DNA of 64,000 nt from Avena insularis (GCA_023614405.1 CM042697.1:466532744-466596743); one strand, 5' to 3'; shown: positions 24,193-36,619, counted from the stretch's first letter. Numbers and translations: made by a program. The notes: generated by a model not told the origin, from the letters alone.

Positions 24193-25439
24193 TGTTGTCA
24201 TATAGTCCATGATAGACCATATCCTATCATCCGTCTAGTACCTTGGGCCTTGCTGCGATTTTTTTCTTTTATTCACTCTTCTTCTTTGAATTGTTGACCT
24301 TGGTTAGACAATTTTCTTGAACTTTTTTTTAAAATTGTCTTGATCTTGAGGATGGTACCGTATAGGACTAGGTGGGACCCTACGTAGAACTTGGGCTATT
24401 CCTACAATAGTTGATTCCTTGATTGTCTGAATAATCAGTCCTGATTTCTTAGCAAGTTCATCTGAATCTTTGGTACTATGAAATCCTCTTTCACAACAGG
24501 ATCATACTCATGCATTTTCATGTCATTGTCTTCTTTCATGTTGGAACATATTTCAACTATTCTAATTTCAGTCACATGCTCCCTATTTTTTAGTATTCCC
24601 ATTCCTCGGATATTCATTATTGTCATTGCATTTACAACTGTCTTATCTCTAGCCGTCGTTTTTGTTCATTTTCTCTAGCAGATTCTTTCAGCATCATTTG
24701 TCCTTGTGGAGAGAGTTAACAACTTCTGAGGATCGATAAACTCATATCCACCCGTGTGTCATGCACATAGCTATCAAGGACTCTCATCCCAACATTTCTT
24801 GCATTGGGTTGATGGTAAACATAGGCGAACCCACCACCCCTCTTGCACGGGCAGCTACTCGGGCTTGCCGATAGCGCGATGCCTTGTATCACATTATGTT
24901 CTATAGCAATTTGTCCCTATAAATGATATTGATAAGTTTTCCCGGGCTCCTAGAAAGTTCTAGTTCTGCCACCAATGGTACATATATCATATGTGATAAC
25001 AAAAAAAATTCTAATGTAATGATGTTGCTTGTTACCTTGATTTAACGTTCATGTAGTTGAAATAACGACAAGCCAAACTCCGGCTTAGCCGTGCTAAACT
25101 TGCTTTGGTTAACTTCAGCAAATTTGACAAGTTTGAGAAGGCTCGCTATCCATCCTTTGACGAAATATGTTCTTCAACATATAAAACACAGTTAGCATGC
25201 ACTATTCGCTTATGTATGGACTCCGTTGTTCGGAAGAATTGGGCATACCCAAGATTCAAGCTATTCTTTTGGCTCATCATTTAGAACCGGATTTGGAAGG
25301 AGGACCTAATTTTCAAGATGGGTCATCATTTAGAGGAGAGGATGGCCAAATGGGTGAGTTTGCCCCCTCTGTTGATGCCAAGATGAAATGGCGTGTCATC
25401 TCCTTTTCAAGTGACACTACTCTTTTGGCATTTGGATTA
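24193..25439. other. Unassigned intergenic DNA with a diverged local duplicate
   Basis: The segment from about 24786 shares CAACATTTCTTGCATTGGG and, further on, TAATGATGTTGCT with the region at 23449. The sequences continue to align with many changes. Short frames, including a 63-codon minus frame at 24435-24626, show no recognisable domain. Confidence 0.4.
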
Positions 25440-25440
25440 T

Positions 25441-25822
25441 GATCAAAGATTGCCTCAATTTTCATGACTTCGACACATCTTCCTGGAGTGCCATTGACGA
25501 CGTTCAGGACTGGTGGACCAAAATTGCCATCTCCCATAGGGTGAGACGGAAGGCCATGGATTCCCTTCTCATGCTTGTCACTTGGGAGCTATAGAATGAA
25601 CGAAACAAGAGGCCATTCAAAAATAAGAGTACCATGCCGGCCATCATCTTCGCCAAAATCAAGACGAAAACTAGAACTTAGGTGATTGCAGGAGCTAAAC
25701 ATTTGTGTCTTTTAGTAGCGGGAGAGTAGGCCTTTGTTTGGTGGTGGTATTTTATTGTTTACCTAGAGATTTGTTCTCTAAACTTGTCCTTATTCAATGA
25801 ATTAAGGCGAGCAAGACTTCTG
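25441..25822 (+). pseudogene. LINE 3'-end remnant (C-terminal end of ORF2)
   Basis: The plus strand encodes the conserved tail found after the zinc-binding region of plant non-LTR reverse transcriptases. It reads DWWTKIAISHRVRRKAMDSLL, then MLVTWEL, a stop in place of tryptophan, NERNKRPF and IIFAKIKTKTRT, then IAGAKHL. A second tryptophan is also a stop. After the coding end comes an untranslated tail that includes AAGACTTCTGCCTTTCTTTAAAG, a common plant LINE terminus. It is 5'-truncated and dead. Confidence 0.75.
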
Positions 25823-26227
25823 CCTTTCTTTAAAGAAATGCAAGGGACCTTGGATTTGTTTTATCCCTTTTTTAGATAGATTTTTTTTGTTCTTATCAAC
25901 CACTGATTGCAAGTCTTTTTCATCCTGAAAAAATATGGCCAGAGGATGGAAACCAGGTGCTGGCGAAAAAAATTACTCCACTCCTATTTCTATTTGCAAC
26001 GCTCGTCCACACGCGCTTAAACCAGATTTGCCTAGGTCAACCCGTCGACCTCAACCACGTCATGCACGGGCCTCAACCTCGTCACGCTGACGCGGCCGGG
26101 CCGGGCTTGGCTGGGCCGGACCAAGGCACAGGCCCTCGTACGTCCTGTTTGGCCGAGGCGGCTTGCTAAGTCAACGGTATTGACCGCGCCACGGCTTAGT
26201 TAAGAGATCGCCTCGCTTTCTTCTCCC
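25823..26227 (+). promoter_or_regulatory. Upstream region of the kinase gene
   Basis: GC-rich promoter-like DNA before the first (untranslated) exon. A W-box core TTGACC lies at 26180-26185, with an inverted GTCAAC at 26170-26175, and GGGCC-rich sequence lies upstream. WRKY binding is possible but inferred. No strong TATA box is visible, so the start site is not defined. Confidence 0.4.
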
Positions 26228-26514
26228 CGTTCTCGCTTTCGCATTGGAGAGCAGCCAGAAACTCTCGACGCTCCAAGCCAAGCAAGAGCTGTCATTTCAA
26301 TCTCCTCCTCCTCCTCCTCCTCTCTCGCCGCCGTGCGCCGTGGCCGGAGTTGGCAGGCACCGGCGAGTTGCGCGCTCCATAGGATCCCCCGCGGGTCCCG
26401 GCTGGTCTCGCCGCGTCTGGCTGTTGTTCGGCGGAATCCGTCGGTGCGCCGACAGCACGTCGAGGGTCGCGCCTCGCTGAGATCGTCGGGCTTTGATCTC
26501 CAGCTACGGTTCAG
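26228..26514 (+). other. Probable 5'-UTR exon of the kinase gene
   Basis: GC-rich, with a (CTC)n tract (about 26299-26326), no upstream ATG seen, and a consensus donor TTCAG|GTGAGC at 26514/26515. The layout (untranslated first exon, long intron, then the coding start) is common for this kinase group. The 5' boundary is approximate. Confidence 0.5.
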
Positions 26515-27351
26515 GTGAGCCTCGCAGCTCTTCTTGGATCCTGTAACCGAAGATTCGATGTTTTCTTTACTTGCTCTGTTGTCGCGCGGTTTCTGAATTT
26601 GTTAGTTCTTGGTTGTTGATGCTGTTGAGCGACAGAAAAAAAGGGGATTGTAGAGAGTCAAGTGTTCACCATCTTGATAAGAGCACACAGCTAAGGAAAT
26701 TTTGCTAGATTAGATCAGTAGATTACCGAATTGACTTGAGTATAGGGCACAAACTACTTGCTTCAATGCTTGTGGGAAATCGGCAGCGCAGAGGTAAAGG
26801 AATTCAGTAACCATATCCGCAGCGCCGGCCTTCAGAATCACACGATCGGCGCAACTTATGTTGGATTGTGATAGGATGTGGGGAGAGCCGTAGAAATGTC
26901 AAATGTTGAATGCTACAGAACTTGTGAGGAACACAGTGTATCCGAGTTGGCCCAATTTGGCATTACTGGCATCTAGAAATCATTTAGATGACAGCTCAGA
27001 TGTAACCTGTCCAGTACCATGTACTAATACAACCACAGTATTGCTTCAGAAAAGAATCAGTGACGTGCCTTGGGAATATATTTTCATTGTTTATTGATGC
27101 AATTTAGGTAGGGTGTCCTAGCATCTGTTGTTTATTCCAAGAAAGAAATGTTTATGCAGTTTTTCGTTTTGTCCTGAAGTTCGTAGATATTATAGGAATC
27201 AATCATGACATTGATGCATATTCAAGAAATATCTAACTCCTGAAAGAGACTATTTGAATTAGACGAAAGTTGTGGCGGCCTAGGCTACTCTCGTTTATTT
27301 GACACACTGCATGCCAAATTAAAACATCCCAATCCAATGATTGGTAATTAC

Positions 27352-27406
27352 ATAAATCTTGATGCAGAGGCTGGGTACGCCCCCTTTTGAAAAAATAAAT
27401 CTTGAT
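27352..27406 (+). mobile_element. Extremely short LINE insertion (31 bp) with 12-bp target duplication
   Basis: The direct repeats ATAAATCTTGAT (27352-27363 and 27395-27406) flank 31 bases at 27364-27394 that read GCAGAGGCTGGGTACG, then CCCCCTTTTGAAAAA. This matches the terminal motif of plant LINEs (GATGCAGAGGCCGGG, then CCCCTTTT and a short A tail), so it is a 5'-truncated LINE end made by target-primed reverse transcription. It lies in the 5'-UTR intron of the kinase gene. Confidence 0.75.
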
Positions 27407-27865
27407 TGCCTTTACTAATCTGTCAATTATATTTCTGGTGGTTAAAACTCTAGACACTACTAGTTGGAGTAACGAAGGTGAAATGCTTAAAATTTAATAT
27501 TGGCTTTGCTGCTCACGTTTAAGTTTGAAGAAAAGCAAGTCTGGTGTAGTTTTGTAATTAATAAAGATGTAGGAACCCCACAGATAGCTAAATAATGTAA
27601 ACTGTAAATTAGTATATACCTGATACTATGATGCGCACATCCATATAACATACACAAAACTAGTGGCTGCCGTGACAGTTAAATGGAGTGCCTGCAAATC
27701 TGGAGTATTTCTCTTTCTTTTGACCCTGAACGGAAGGAGCTCTGTCTTTGCATTTCAGTAGGAAAGAAAGAGCGACATCCTTTACAAATAGAAACTCAGC
27801 CTCGCATGCTGAAGCAGCACCGAGAACTCGGAGAACAAAAAGGAAAGAAAACCGACAGCTAGGTT

Positions 27866-28480
27866 CTAGAGTATCCAGATATGATGAGCCCTCCTATACA
27901 TCTCAACATCCATCCTAGCTCTGTTGGCGATGTCGTGAGCCTGTAACTCAATGCCCTGGAAGATGCGCCTATTCCGCTCATTCCAGATATTCCACACGAC
28001 ATAGAATGCCAGCGTCACTTGCTTCTTGACATTGGTATGCTGGTTTTGTCTAAGGGCCCTCCACCAAAGCTTCAGATTGGGGGAATTGGCTGCCACCTGC
28101 ACAATCCTAGGCTCCGCCGTTGTGAAAATTGCCCAAACTAGTTTGGCGTATGGGCATTGCAGAGTTAAGTGCAGCGCAGTCTCGATGGTCTCTCGACAGA
28201 AACAACATTTGTCATCATGATCCCATCCCCGGTCTCTGAGCCTATCAGCCGTCCAAAGGCGATTTTGCAACAGCAACCACACAAAGAAGAGCACTTTCTA
28301 TTCAGTTTTGGTCCTCCACACCAACTGCAGACCAGGGAGCACTAAACGCCCAAAGAATTGAGCCTCATAGGCAGATTTCGCTGAGTAACTCTGGTCTGCT
28401 GTTAGTGTCCATGAGATGGCATCAGGCTGAACCGAGAGTTGAACGTTCTGAATTGCTCTTTGGAACAGCTTCTCTACCAT
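27866..28480 (-). pseudogene. LINE reverse-transcriptase C-terminal fragment
   Basis: The minus strand encodes the zinc-binding region that follows plant LINE reverse transcriptase (zf-RVT). The upstream part reads MVEKLFQRAIQNVQ to LVWRTKTE followed by a stop. It continues as MLFFVWLLLQNRLWTADRL, CCFCRETIETALHL, CPYAKLVWAIF, and WNIWNERNRRIF near the end. The CX2C...HX3C type ligands are present. Only the last ~200 codons remain, so it is a 5'-truncated copy in antisense within the long 5'-UTR intron of the kinase gene. Confidence 0.85.
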
Positions 28481-29101
28481 TTGTCTCCACTATTAAATTT
28501 ATCCCATAAATCACGAGCTGTTTGTGTGTCTGAACTCTTTGAATCAAACTAAAACCTCTCATAGCAATATATCAAACAACCTGGGCAGTATTTGAATATG
28601 AAGTCTGAGTTTCTACTTTCATAACGCTGGCATGGTCTCCAACGTGGCTTTTTGACCGTTGATTTCTTTGTAAATATGCTGTCTTAATAAAAATTTACAG
28701 ATTACGAAACTACATTTCATAATGGATCTTATCGATGTGATATTGTCAATGCTGGTAACTCTTTCAACATGCATAGTCAAAGCTAAAAATGTTTGACTGA
28801 CAGGATTCCTAAACGACATGTATTTTGACTTGGAGATGTAAGTTTTGCCAATAAGGAAATCTTGAACTGAACATGCTCTGTCATACATTGCACATACTAC
28901 TTTTATAGGTAATCTGAACCTGTGTTCGGTTTCAGGATATGATTACTGTTGCTGAAGGTTGATGAACTATGTTCCAGGATATGATTGCTGTTCTTGAACT
29001 TAAAGGATGACCAACTAAGCGCCTGTGGTTAGATCGATGTTAAACTGACATCTCTAGTACATCGGTTTATACTGTAGCTTGAGAAGTGAAACAACTTGGT
29101 A

Positions 29102-30911
29102 ATGAGTTGTTTTACTCGCATTTTCAAGAAGACAAGGGTGCCCCAGCAACAAAACGATCCATGGGATGAAGGTAATAGCTGTTATTTCTACAGTTTTATG
29201 GGAAATCACCTCGGAATATGATACCACTTTCTCACCTCTTCGTTAATCTTCTTTGATTTGTACTGACATTTAACCTTCTGCAGACCTCTCTGGAGCTGCT
29301 AATATAACAAGGTTCAGCTATAAGGAGCTGCTTAGGGCAACGGCAAAATTTGACCAATCCAATAAGATTGGTGAGGGAGGTTATGGACCTGTTTACAAGG
29401 TAATAGCATTTCTATTATCTATTGGATGCTGCACTTGATTACATGGCAACTGTTTAGAATTGGCTGGCTTAACATTTCAGGGAACACTTAGGGATGGAAC
29501 AGCTGTTGCTGTAAAGGTGCTCTCTTTGCAGTCTAGGCAAGGCGCGAAGGAATTTCTTAGTGAACTCTTTACGATCTCTGATATTTCTCACGAGAATCTT
29601 ATCAGACTTCATGGTTGTTGTGTGGAAGGAAGCCACAAGATCCTTGTCTATAATTATCTTGAAAATAATAGTCTTGCACAAACCCTTCTAGGTTGATTTT
29701 CATTACTTATTCCTCTGTATTCTTTTGCTCCCAGAGAATGTTTCAGATGCTGTAATCCTTCCTGTCCTTGACTTTTTCTAGGTTCTCGGAATAGCGACAT
29801 CCAGTTTAACTGGAGAACTCGAGTAAACATTTGCATCGGTGTTGCCCAGGGACTAGCATACCTCCATGATGGTGTCCGCCCTCACATTGTCCACCGGGAC
29901 ATTAAAGCAAGCAATATACTTCTCGATGATGATCTTACCCCAAAAATTTCCGATTTCGGCTTGGCAAAGCTTTTGCCTGCAGATGTATCACATATTAGCA
30001 CAAGAGTCGCCGGAACGCTGTAAGTGTAACTGTTCTCTCGTACCTGTGTGCTTCGATGCATGGTTACCTATGCCTTGTGTATTTATCATTAGATTAAAAT
30101 GGTAGCTTGGCTTATCTTTTGAACTTAATTGAGTTGGGGGAAGCACTGTAAATTAGGCTTATACAAATACAACTCCTTACGCTGTGTTAAAAAGAGGATA
30201 TTATGGTCGAAAGAGTAAAAAACCAAAATTATTACTTTATCACTTGTAAACTATGTAGAATTCCTCTCTGTTGCTTTCCTCACTCTAGTCTCGCTTGCAG
30301 AGGTTACTTGGCTCCTGAATACGCCATCCGAGGGCAAGTGACACGGAAATCAGATGTTTACAGCTTTGGGGTTCTGCTTATAGAAATAGTGAGTGGAAGA
30401 TGCAACACTGATACAAGACTGCCCTATGAAGACCAGATTCTTCTTGAGAAGGTACAGGAGTCTATTCAACATCTCCATTTGAGCAGAGAGGATGCTATAT
30501 TACCCTGAGATTACTGATCGCTGATCCTCTCTCTACCCTTTGCAGACATGGACATACTATGACCAGGGTGAACTGCACGAGATCATCGACAGTTCGCTGG
30601 GCGACGACCTGGACGTGGACGAAGCGTGCAGGTTCCTGAAGGTGGGCCTCCTGTGCACGAAGAACGTGACGAAGCGGCGTCCCGACATGGCCACGGTCCT
30701 GGGCATGCTGCGCGGCGAGACGGACGTGGACTCGCAGGAGATCACCAAGCCCGACGTGATCCGGGACTTCAAGGACCTGAAGCTGCGGAGCAAGGCGACG
30801 TCGTCGACGTTGCTGACCTCCATCATGGCGCGCTCCTCCCCGTCGTCGTCGTCCGCGGGCAACACCACCCGCACCTCCATCACGTTCACCGCGATATCGG
30901 ACCGCGTCTGA
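29102..30911 (+). CDS. Receptor-like cytoplasmic kinase, cold-responsive protein kinase 1 (CRPK1)-like; six coding exons
   Basis: Serine/threonine kinase of 383 residues. Coding exons: 29102-29171, 29284-29399, 29481-29691, 29782-30019, 30301-30451 and 30546-30911. All introns are GT-AG and the frame is kept throughout. The N-terminus [10 protein letters not shown] has a cysteine at position 3 that could be palmitoylated for membrane attachment (inference). Kinase motifs: [10 protein letters not shown] 53-62, ATP-binding lysine 74, helix-C glutamate 90, HRDIKASN from 170 (catalytic Asp172), DFG 190-192, APE 216-218. All are intact. The tail is Ser/Thr-rich. Gene structure and the segments [21 protein letters not shown] and [20 protein letters not shown] match the CRPK1 group. 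Arabidopsis CRPK1 sits at the plasma membrane and phosphorylates 14-3-3 proteins to restrain freezing tolerance. The same role here is inferred. The start lies after two closely spaced acceptors (28936, 28977). Confidence 0.9.
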
Positions 30912-31880
30912 CGAGGCGAGGCGCGGCGCGGCGCGGGAGAGAGTAGTGACACTCGGTACAGACTACAGAGGGAAACCGTGCATATATACTATACGTAGCA
31001 AATAGCGTAGCCCAGATTTTTGCTTCTTCGTTCTTAGTGTGCGAAAAAAAATGTGTGTGGTTCGTGTTTGTTGTAGATTTGTAGGTTTCGTTCGTACTTT
31101 GGTTGACCTCACTTGGTTGTAGAGCGTAGACAAGGTGGTCAGACAGATATCATGTATACATGTCCTGAAACTTCTCTCTCTGAAGAAAGTAACTGCGACG
31201 CACGCACCTCGCTTACGATTCCGCCTCCAGGTTTCTGTGTGTCTTGTGATCAGGTCCGTGCAGGCACATCGACGAACGGAAGGACGTACGAGCGTGCCTG
31301 CCGGTGTGTCCCGCGAGCGGCCGGCAACCCGCGCAGGCGTCGATCCGTCGTGGAGCACTGGAGCACGGCAGGCGGCGACCACGCTGCCATGGCAGGCAGG
31401 CGTCGGCATCGATCGCTGGGGACTCGTCCGAACATGGCCGCTGCGCTGCGCTGCCATGGCACCGTGGCAGGCAGAGAGGGCAAGTGTTTCCTCAGCTCTC
31501 GCCGTCGGCGCTGCGCCCTGTCGGGGTACGACCCCTGGGCAGAACCAGGACGTAGTGGCTGGGTGAAAACGGACCAGTTTGATCCTTTTCTGATACTTGA
31601 ACAAAAGATGAACAGCTTTTGAAACAATTTCAGAGATTGACCATTTCGCATGGCGCGCTCCCCAGGACCCTTGAGAAAAGAGCCAGTTCTGCCTATTTCC
31701 ACGGTGGCCGGTGCCGTGCGGTGGCATTGGCAGGGTGGTCTTTGAATTCTTGGGGTGCTTTTGGCGGCGGCAGTAACGACACGGTGACCGTGCAAGGAAG
31801 GCTAGCTTGGGCCGGGGCTTTTGGGATTTGGTCCCTTGATTTGCAGCTCCAGTAATTGTGTTCGAAAAATATCTAGTACA
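30912..31880 (+). other. 3' flank of the kinase gene
   Basis: Probable 3' UTR followed by GC-rich DNA. Overlapping open frames lie on both strands between 30963 and 31855 and reach 254 codons. They lack any domain or splice logic and overlap each other in antisense, so I call no gene. Confidence 0.5.
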
Positions 31881-31914
31881 CTACCGAGTAGTAGAGATTT
31901 GGCACGATTGATCT

Positions 31915-32290
31915 CATTCCTTTAAAAAAAAATCAAAAATCATGTTTCTGAAATTCTAAAAAGTTCTGAAAAAATATCCGGCTGTAGCTAATGATTTATC
32001 AAAACGAACATGTAAAAATATCAATTTCCAATATTTCGTATTATGAGCTACATAAAAATTGATAAAAATGTGGATCTTAGTATGTATAGTTTCAAATCTT
32101 CAAATTATATTAGTAGATTTTTTATTTTTGTGTAGCCTAGAATATATAAAATTTCAGGTTGCCATTTTGCGTGCTTGTACGATACTACGTTGACTATGTC
32201 CAAAATTTATTTTCCAAATTTCTTGAAACTTATAAATATGGTTTTTATTTTATTTTAAATGAAGGGAACACTGGAGCTTGAGAGCCGTAC
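31915..32290. mobile_element. MITE family copy 1
   Basis: Aligns with 49668-50045 and 52950-53295 along its whole length. Shared blocks are AAAATCATGTTTCT, CTGTAGC/TGTAGCCAATGA, TGTGGATC, ATAGTTTCAAAT, TTGTACG and the end AACACTGGAGCT. The left part is roughly the inverse of the right part (AAATCAT-TTTCTAAG versus CTTATAAATATG-TTT), so the element has imperfect terminal inverted repeats and no coding capacity. Superfamily not assigned. Confidence 0.6.
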
Positions 32291-32307
32291 ACACTTCCCG
32301 TTTACTA

Positions 32308-32440
32308 CATTGGTTTCAAATTAATTGACACTGCTCTTTCTAGATGCGTGTGTATCTTAATATTAAAACTTGTTTAGATACATGTGTATCTAGACAAAGC
32401 TACGTTAATTAATTTAGGCAGGAGGATACTACAAGCCGCT
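32308..32440. mobile_element. Degraded Stowaway-like MITE
   Basis: The internal palindromic pattern TTTCAAATTAATTGAC, then TTTAGATACATGTGTATCTAGACAAA and GTTAATTAATTTAGGCAGGAGG resembles Stowaway elements of Triticeae, whose ends read CTCCCTCCG. Both ends are eroded. Confidence 0.45.
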
Positions 32441-34479
32441 TGGGAGATAATGAAGTGTTTATATAGCTTCCTAGTGTAAATTGTCTATGTATGAGGCCTT
32501 ATACGGTAGCTTAGGCTATAGGTTCACTAAAAAACTTGCGCAATTAATTTTAACAGTGAGTTTTTCATGTTGGGGTTTCCTTTTTTGTTTGATAGTTATG
32601 AACCTTTGATAACTTCCATATCCCTTTAAATTGCATGAAGTCGAGCAAAACATGAAAAGACATGCATGTGGCAGAAGGAGAATGTGAGAAGATTTTCTAT
32701 GTCCCCAACTTGGATAGTCTTTCGGCGATGTTGGTGCTTTGAGGAAGGCTGGTAGAACTGTTGTTTTTTATCTTTTTGCTAAAATTGACTGAGGTGACAG
32801 GCAGTTTGCTTTCATGTTATTCCCTTGTGAAGTTCGGAAAATTTCATATGACATGTTGCTACTTACTTTTGTTTTCCATTTCATGTGAGTGGATTTTTTT
32901 AGTCCTCCTAGCAATAAGCAGAACGTACAAGAACTTCCAATTACACATATACAATGTTTAATTCTTTGTGCTCTATTCCCGTGTAATGGAAAATTATTGG
33001 TGACATTGCACATTTACAGTAACAAGTGCATGTGTGCATGAATAGCTAAGGCCACAGAAATTCGAGTTTGTTGAGTGTTTGTCATTGCAAATGTTTTCCA
33101 ACACTTTGTGCTAGACAACTACAATGATTCATTAGACAAACTAAAAAATTAGTAAAAAGTTCCAATGTGTATATTGAAGAGATTTTGAGATAAGTTTCAA
33201 CATCTATAGGATCTAAAAGATATACCTAAGATTCTCGTCACATCCAATTTGGTAAAACATCCACTCAAGCAAAGCAACAATGTGGATGGATTTGAATAAG
33301 AAAATTATGCTAGAAAGTATGATCTAAGGATGATGATTCAGTTTAGTGGTGACCATGTCACCTTGTATGAACTATATTTACCTTGGACCATATGTTCAAG
33401 AATGAAAAGAATTATATGAGTCAAGTTCATCATTTAGCACATTTATCATCTTAAGGATTGCAAATACACTAAACTATTTTCACACATAGGAATGTATTTT
33501 TCAATTGATTTAACAATACATGCTCACGCTTAATTAGTGTGTTCACCGAATAACAACTAGTGTGTATCCCGGAATTGTGCATGCTCAGTAGTACCGACAA
33601 AGTGTTAAATTGGAGGTACCGTGTCGAACAAAATACCCTCAAAATAGAGTTGGACAAAAACTTCTAAGTCCACGCTCGGAGCTACCAGACAGAAAACATT
33701 CGATATTGTCGATTTTATATAGTATACCTACTTGCGAGAGTTTATGATGGGTTGTTGGTTCGACAACATACTAACCTCAATAGTGCTGAAGAAAATTAGA
33801 GAGGCAACAAGAATAGATCTTTAACAGTCTCACAATCGTACATGGTCATAGGTACCGGGACAGAAATGTCTAGAGGTATCGTAAGTAGAAAAGTGGATAT
33901 TAGAGATTTTATAGTGGATTTGGAAGGAAATTTTTTTGGAAATTTCTAAGGGGCCCTTTTCCTCTGATTTGTGAAGTGCCTATCTTGATAGTACTAATAT
34001 ACCTATGACCCAATAAAATAGAAATTACATCTGATGGAAGCCTATATGATTTTTTTCTAACTTATTAAGGGTCAGCGAAAGGCATGATATACTATTTACA
34101 TTGGCATGATTCACCAATCATCAAAATAATATTATGAACTAAAACCCGTAACATATGCAATAATTGTTAATTCTTTAATTGTGCTGCCATGAATCATCAA
34201 AAACCCATTTCGGACCCTAGATGTACTTTTAATTCCCTTCACTCGGAGAGGTATTCTCTAGGTCCTCTCAAGTGATCAAATCTAAAAGAATGGCCATGCG
34301 ACACAACTTAAGTGTTAACTATGTTTGAGGAACCAGTTCACAAGATAAAGAAGAGAGGTCAATATACCAACAAGGATGACAATCAATCACATTGATTTTG
34401 ATTACATATATTAGTGAGGAAAAAAGAATGCAAGACATGACAGATTGTCAAGCTTCGTCTAAATGACATTATGTCACTT
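32441..34479. other. Unassigned AT-rich intergenic DNA
   Basis: No open frame over about 80 codons and no repeat boundary that can be supported by eye. Confidence 0.45.
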
Positions 34480-35070
34480 GGGAGTTGTCACATTCTGCTA
34501 GGAGCCGCTATAAACTATCGATTCGAGAGAGTAGTGTACTCTGGTAAGCTATGGCGTGTCTGAGTGCTCATGAATCTATAGGTTCACACACATAAGGGGA
34601 ACATAACTCGGTTAGAAATGATCCAAGTGAATCGGGTTACTCGAGCTAGAACCGTCTAGTACTTGGATTGATCCAATGGGAGCAACAAGTATTGAGCACC
34701 CAGGTAGATGCCTATATAAGGTGGGGGCACTCATGACCTAAAGGTATCGCCATTCCAAGTGTTGAAAACCATAGCCACCACCAGCCCAAGTAATGTGAAG
34801 GGATCTAGTGACCTCCCTTCCTGCATTCACCCTAAACGTGTGGATACCCTAGAGGCCTTTTACATGCAACACTCGAACAAAGTGTCCATATCTACAAGAA
34901 GGTGTTGGTTGGATCAGATGATTTGAATTGCACTATCCTGATAGGATTCAATGAATTATGCACGTGCACGTCTAGTGGTTAATTACCCAAGACCTAAATT
35001 CTGATCATTGTTCACGGTGTCGCGTGCTAGAAAATTCATTTTGTGTTATCGTAGCATACGGCGTGACGTG
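34480..35070 (+). mobile_element. Possible Copia LTR remnant
   Basis: Contains a TATA-like CTATATAAGG near 34711 and ends with a T-rich stretch (GCTAGAAAATTCATTTTGTG) like the U5 ends of Triticeae Copia LTRs. It has no matching second LTR in the window and no termini or duplication I can confirm. Confidence 0.3.
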
Positions 35071-36619
35071 CCAGGGAGGGTACAATGACGATCATGATTC
35101 ATATACATGTGTCGACACCCATAGATGGACGCAACCACCATGACACCTTTGAAATCCCTATTCAGGATCAGCGGGGCCGTCAACAGTCAAGCTATTGTCG
35201 AGCTCATTGTATTCAGATCCTATGCCGTCGCCTATTGCCACGCGTCGCCGCCACATTGTCTCATATCGCGGAGTCATCGGAAACCTTGGCAGCCACCACC
35301 AAGCAAAGACTCCAGTAATCCAATGACCTAGGGATGCCGCCATGTCCCACTTCGTTGTTCCGGAATAGGCCGCGTTGGTCTGATCCCACACCACATACCG
35401 AGAGAGGGAACTCGCCCCGCCGCCACCGTCTAGCGTAACGGGTTTTCCTCAATTGTCTCATTCGATAATGGTAAGGAGATCAATCGGGGGAGGAGATGAA
35501 TGTGGGTGGCAGCTAGGCTTGGACGTGCCGCCCCCTTAGGGTGAAGCGAGCACTAATTCGTTTTTGGATGTCCTAAAATTTAGACATATTTTCACTATGA
35601 CGGGCTATACATCAACTACGGATGCCTACAACCGTCTTACCTTGGGTATCAGAATTTCATTCTTGTTTACGCATCAAGCCTGGTACTCAAAGATAAATAA
35701 TATTAGTACCTAGATATTAATCTTGCTTATGCACCAAGCAAGGTCCTCAAGAATAAACAGGGAACCAAAATTCTTGTCCATGAGAATTTGAACTAGATGT
35801 TGGGTTTGTAGGTCCACACCCCCTACGAAAATAGATGTGAGTGACTCAGTTAGACATGTTGATTACAAAGAAACCTGATATATATAACTTACGAGACTTA
35901 AACGGATCATTGTTGTTGGTGTTCCTTTTGATTCATTTTTCATCTCCTTTTGAAACTAGAACAATAAAGCGAGATCGTTGTTCATAGAAAAGATACAACT
36001 CTCACGCTATAACCATCATTGGGCCTTGTCCTATATATAGTTTCTCTACTAGTCCTTCAACTCTATTAGGCAATGCTAATGGCAAAGTGATGCATGCTCT
36101 CCTCTAGGAACTGTCCATCTCATGCTTTGCCTGCAAAGACGAAGAGTGCATGTGCGTGCACCTTGGTCCAAGCAAACACAACCTTTGATTACTCTCTGGT
36201 TAATCTAGCATATAAACCCTGCAGCTCCCATCAGCCGTCATGATCCACCTCTTTGAACTTGCTTTGACGAGTGGTCTTTGATTCTTGTGCTGGGCATTAT
36301 ACTATGTCTTGAAGACCTAACTAAAGTCATGTTCTTTGTCCTTGGCTTTGTCCAAAACAATTAAACTGTCTCTTTAATAATGCCTCAAGTATCGTGTTCA
36401 ATAATAGTTTACCAGCTGCAGAGAATGAGGGATGGGAAATGGAGACATGACCTTCTGTGGTACGTACGTGAAAGCCACATCTATGCATTTTTATTGGAGT
36501 AGACAGCGAAGAACACGGATGAACTGATGATTACATCCGTGTTGGATGGTGAAATTGGCCGTTCGATATGTTTGCGACAAAGATAATGGATAACCGGAGC
36601 GTCATCGAGTATGACACGA
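35071..36619. other. Unassigned intergenic DNA
   Basis: Some GC-rich frames near 35085-35461 overlap on both strands without any recognisable product. Nothing else can be supported. Confidence 0.4.

Noticed and set aside
25441..25822. Host gene with a reverse-transcriptase-like domain
   Set aside because: Internal stops at two conserved tryptophans, loss of all upstream sequence and a typical LINE tail show it to be a transposon remnant.
30963..31855. Long overlapping frames, up to 254 codons, downstream of the kinase
   Set aside because: At least five mutually overlapping frames on both strands, no domain, no splice signals and no family resemblance. A chance result of stop-poor GC-rich sequence.
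34480..35070. Complete solo LTR
   Set aside because: A TATA box and U5-like end are suggestive, but no TG...CA termini with a 5-bp duplication could be identified. It is kept only as a low-confidence remnant.
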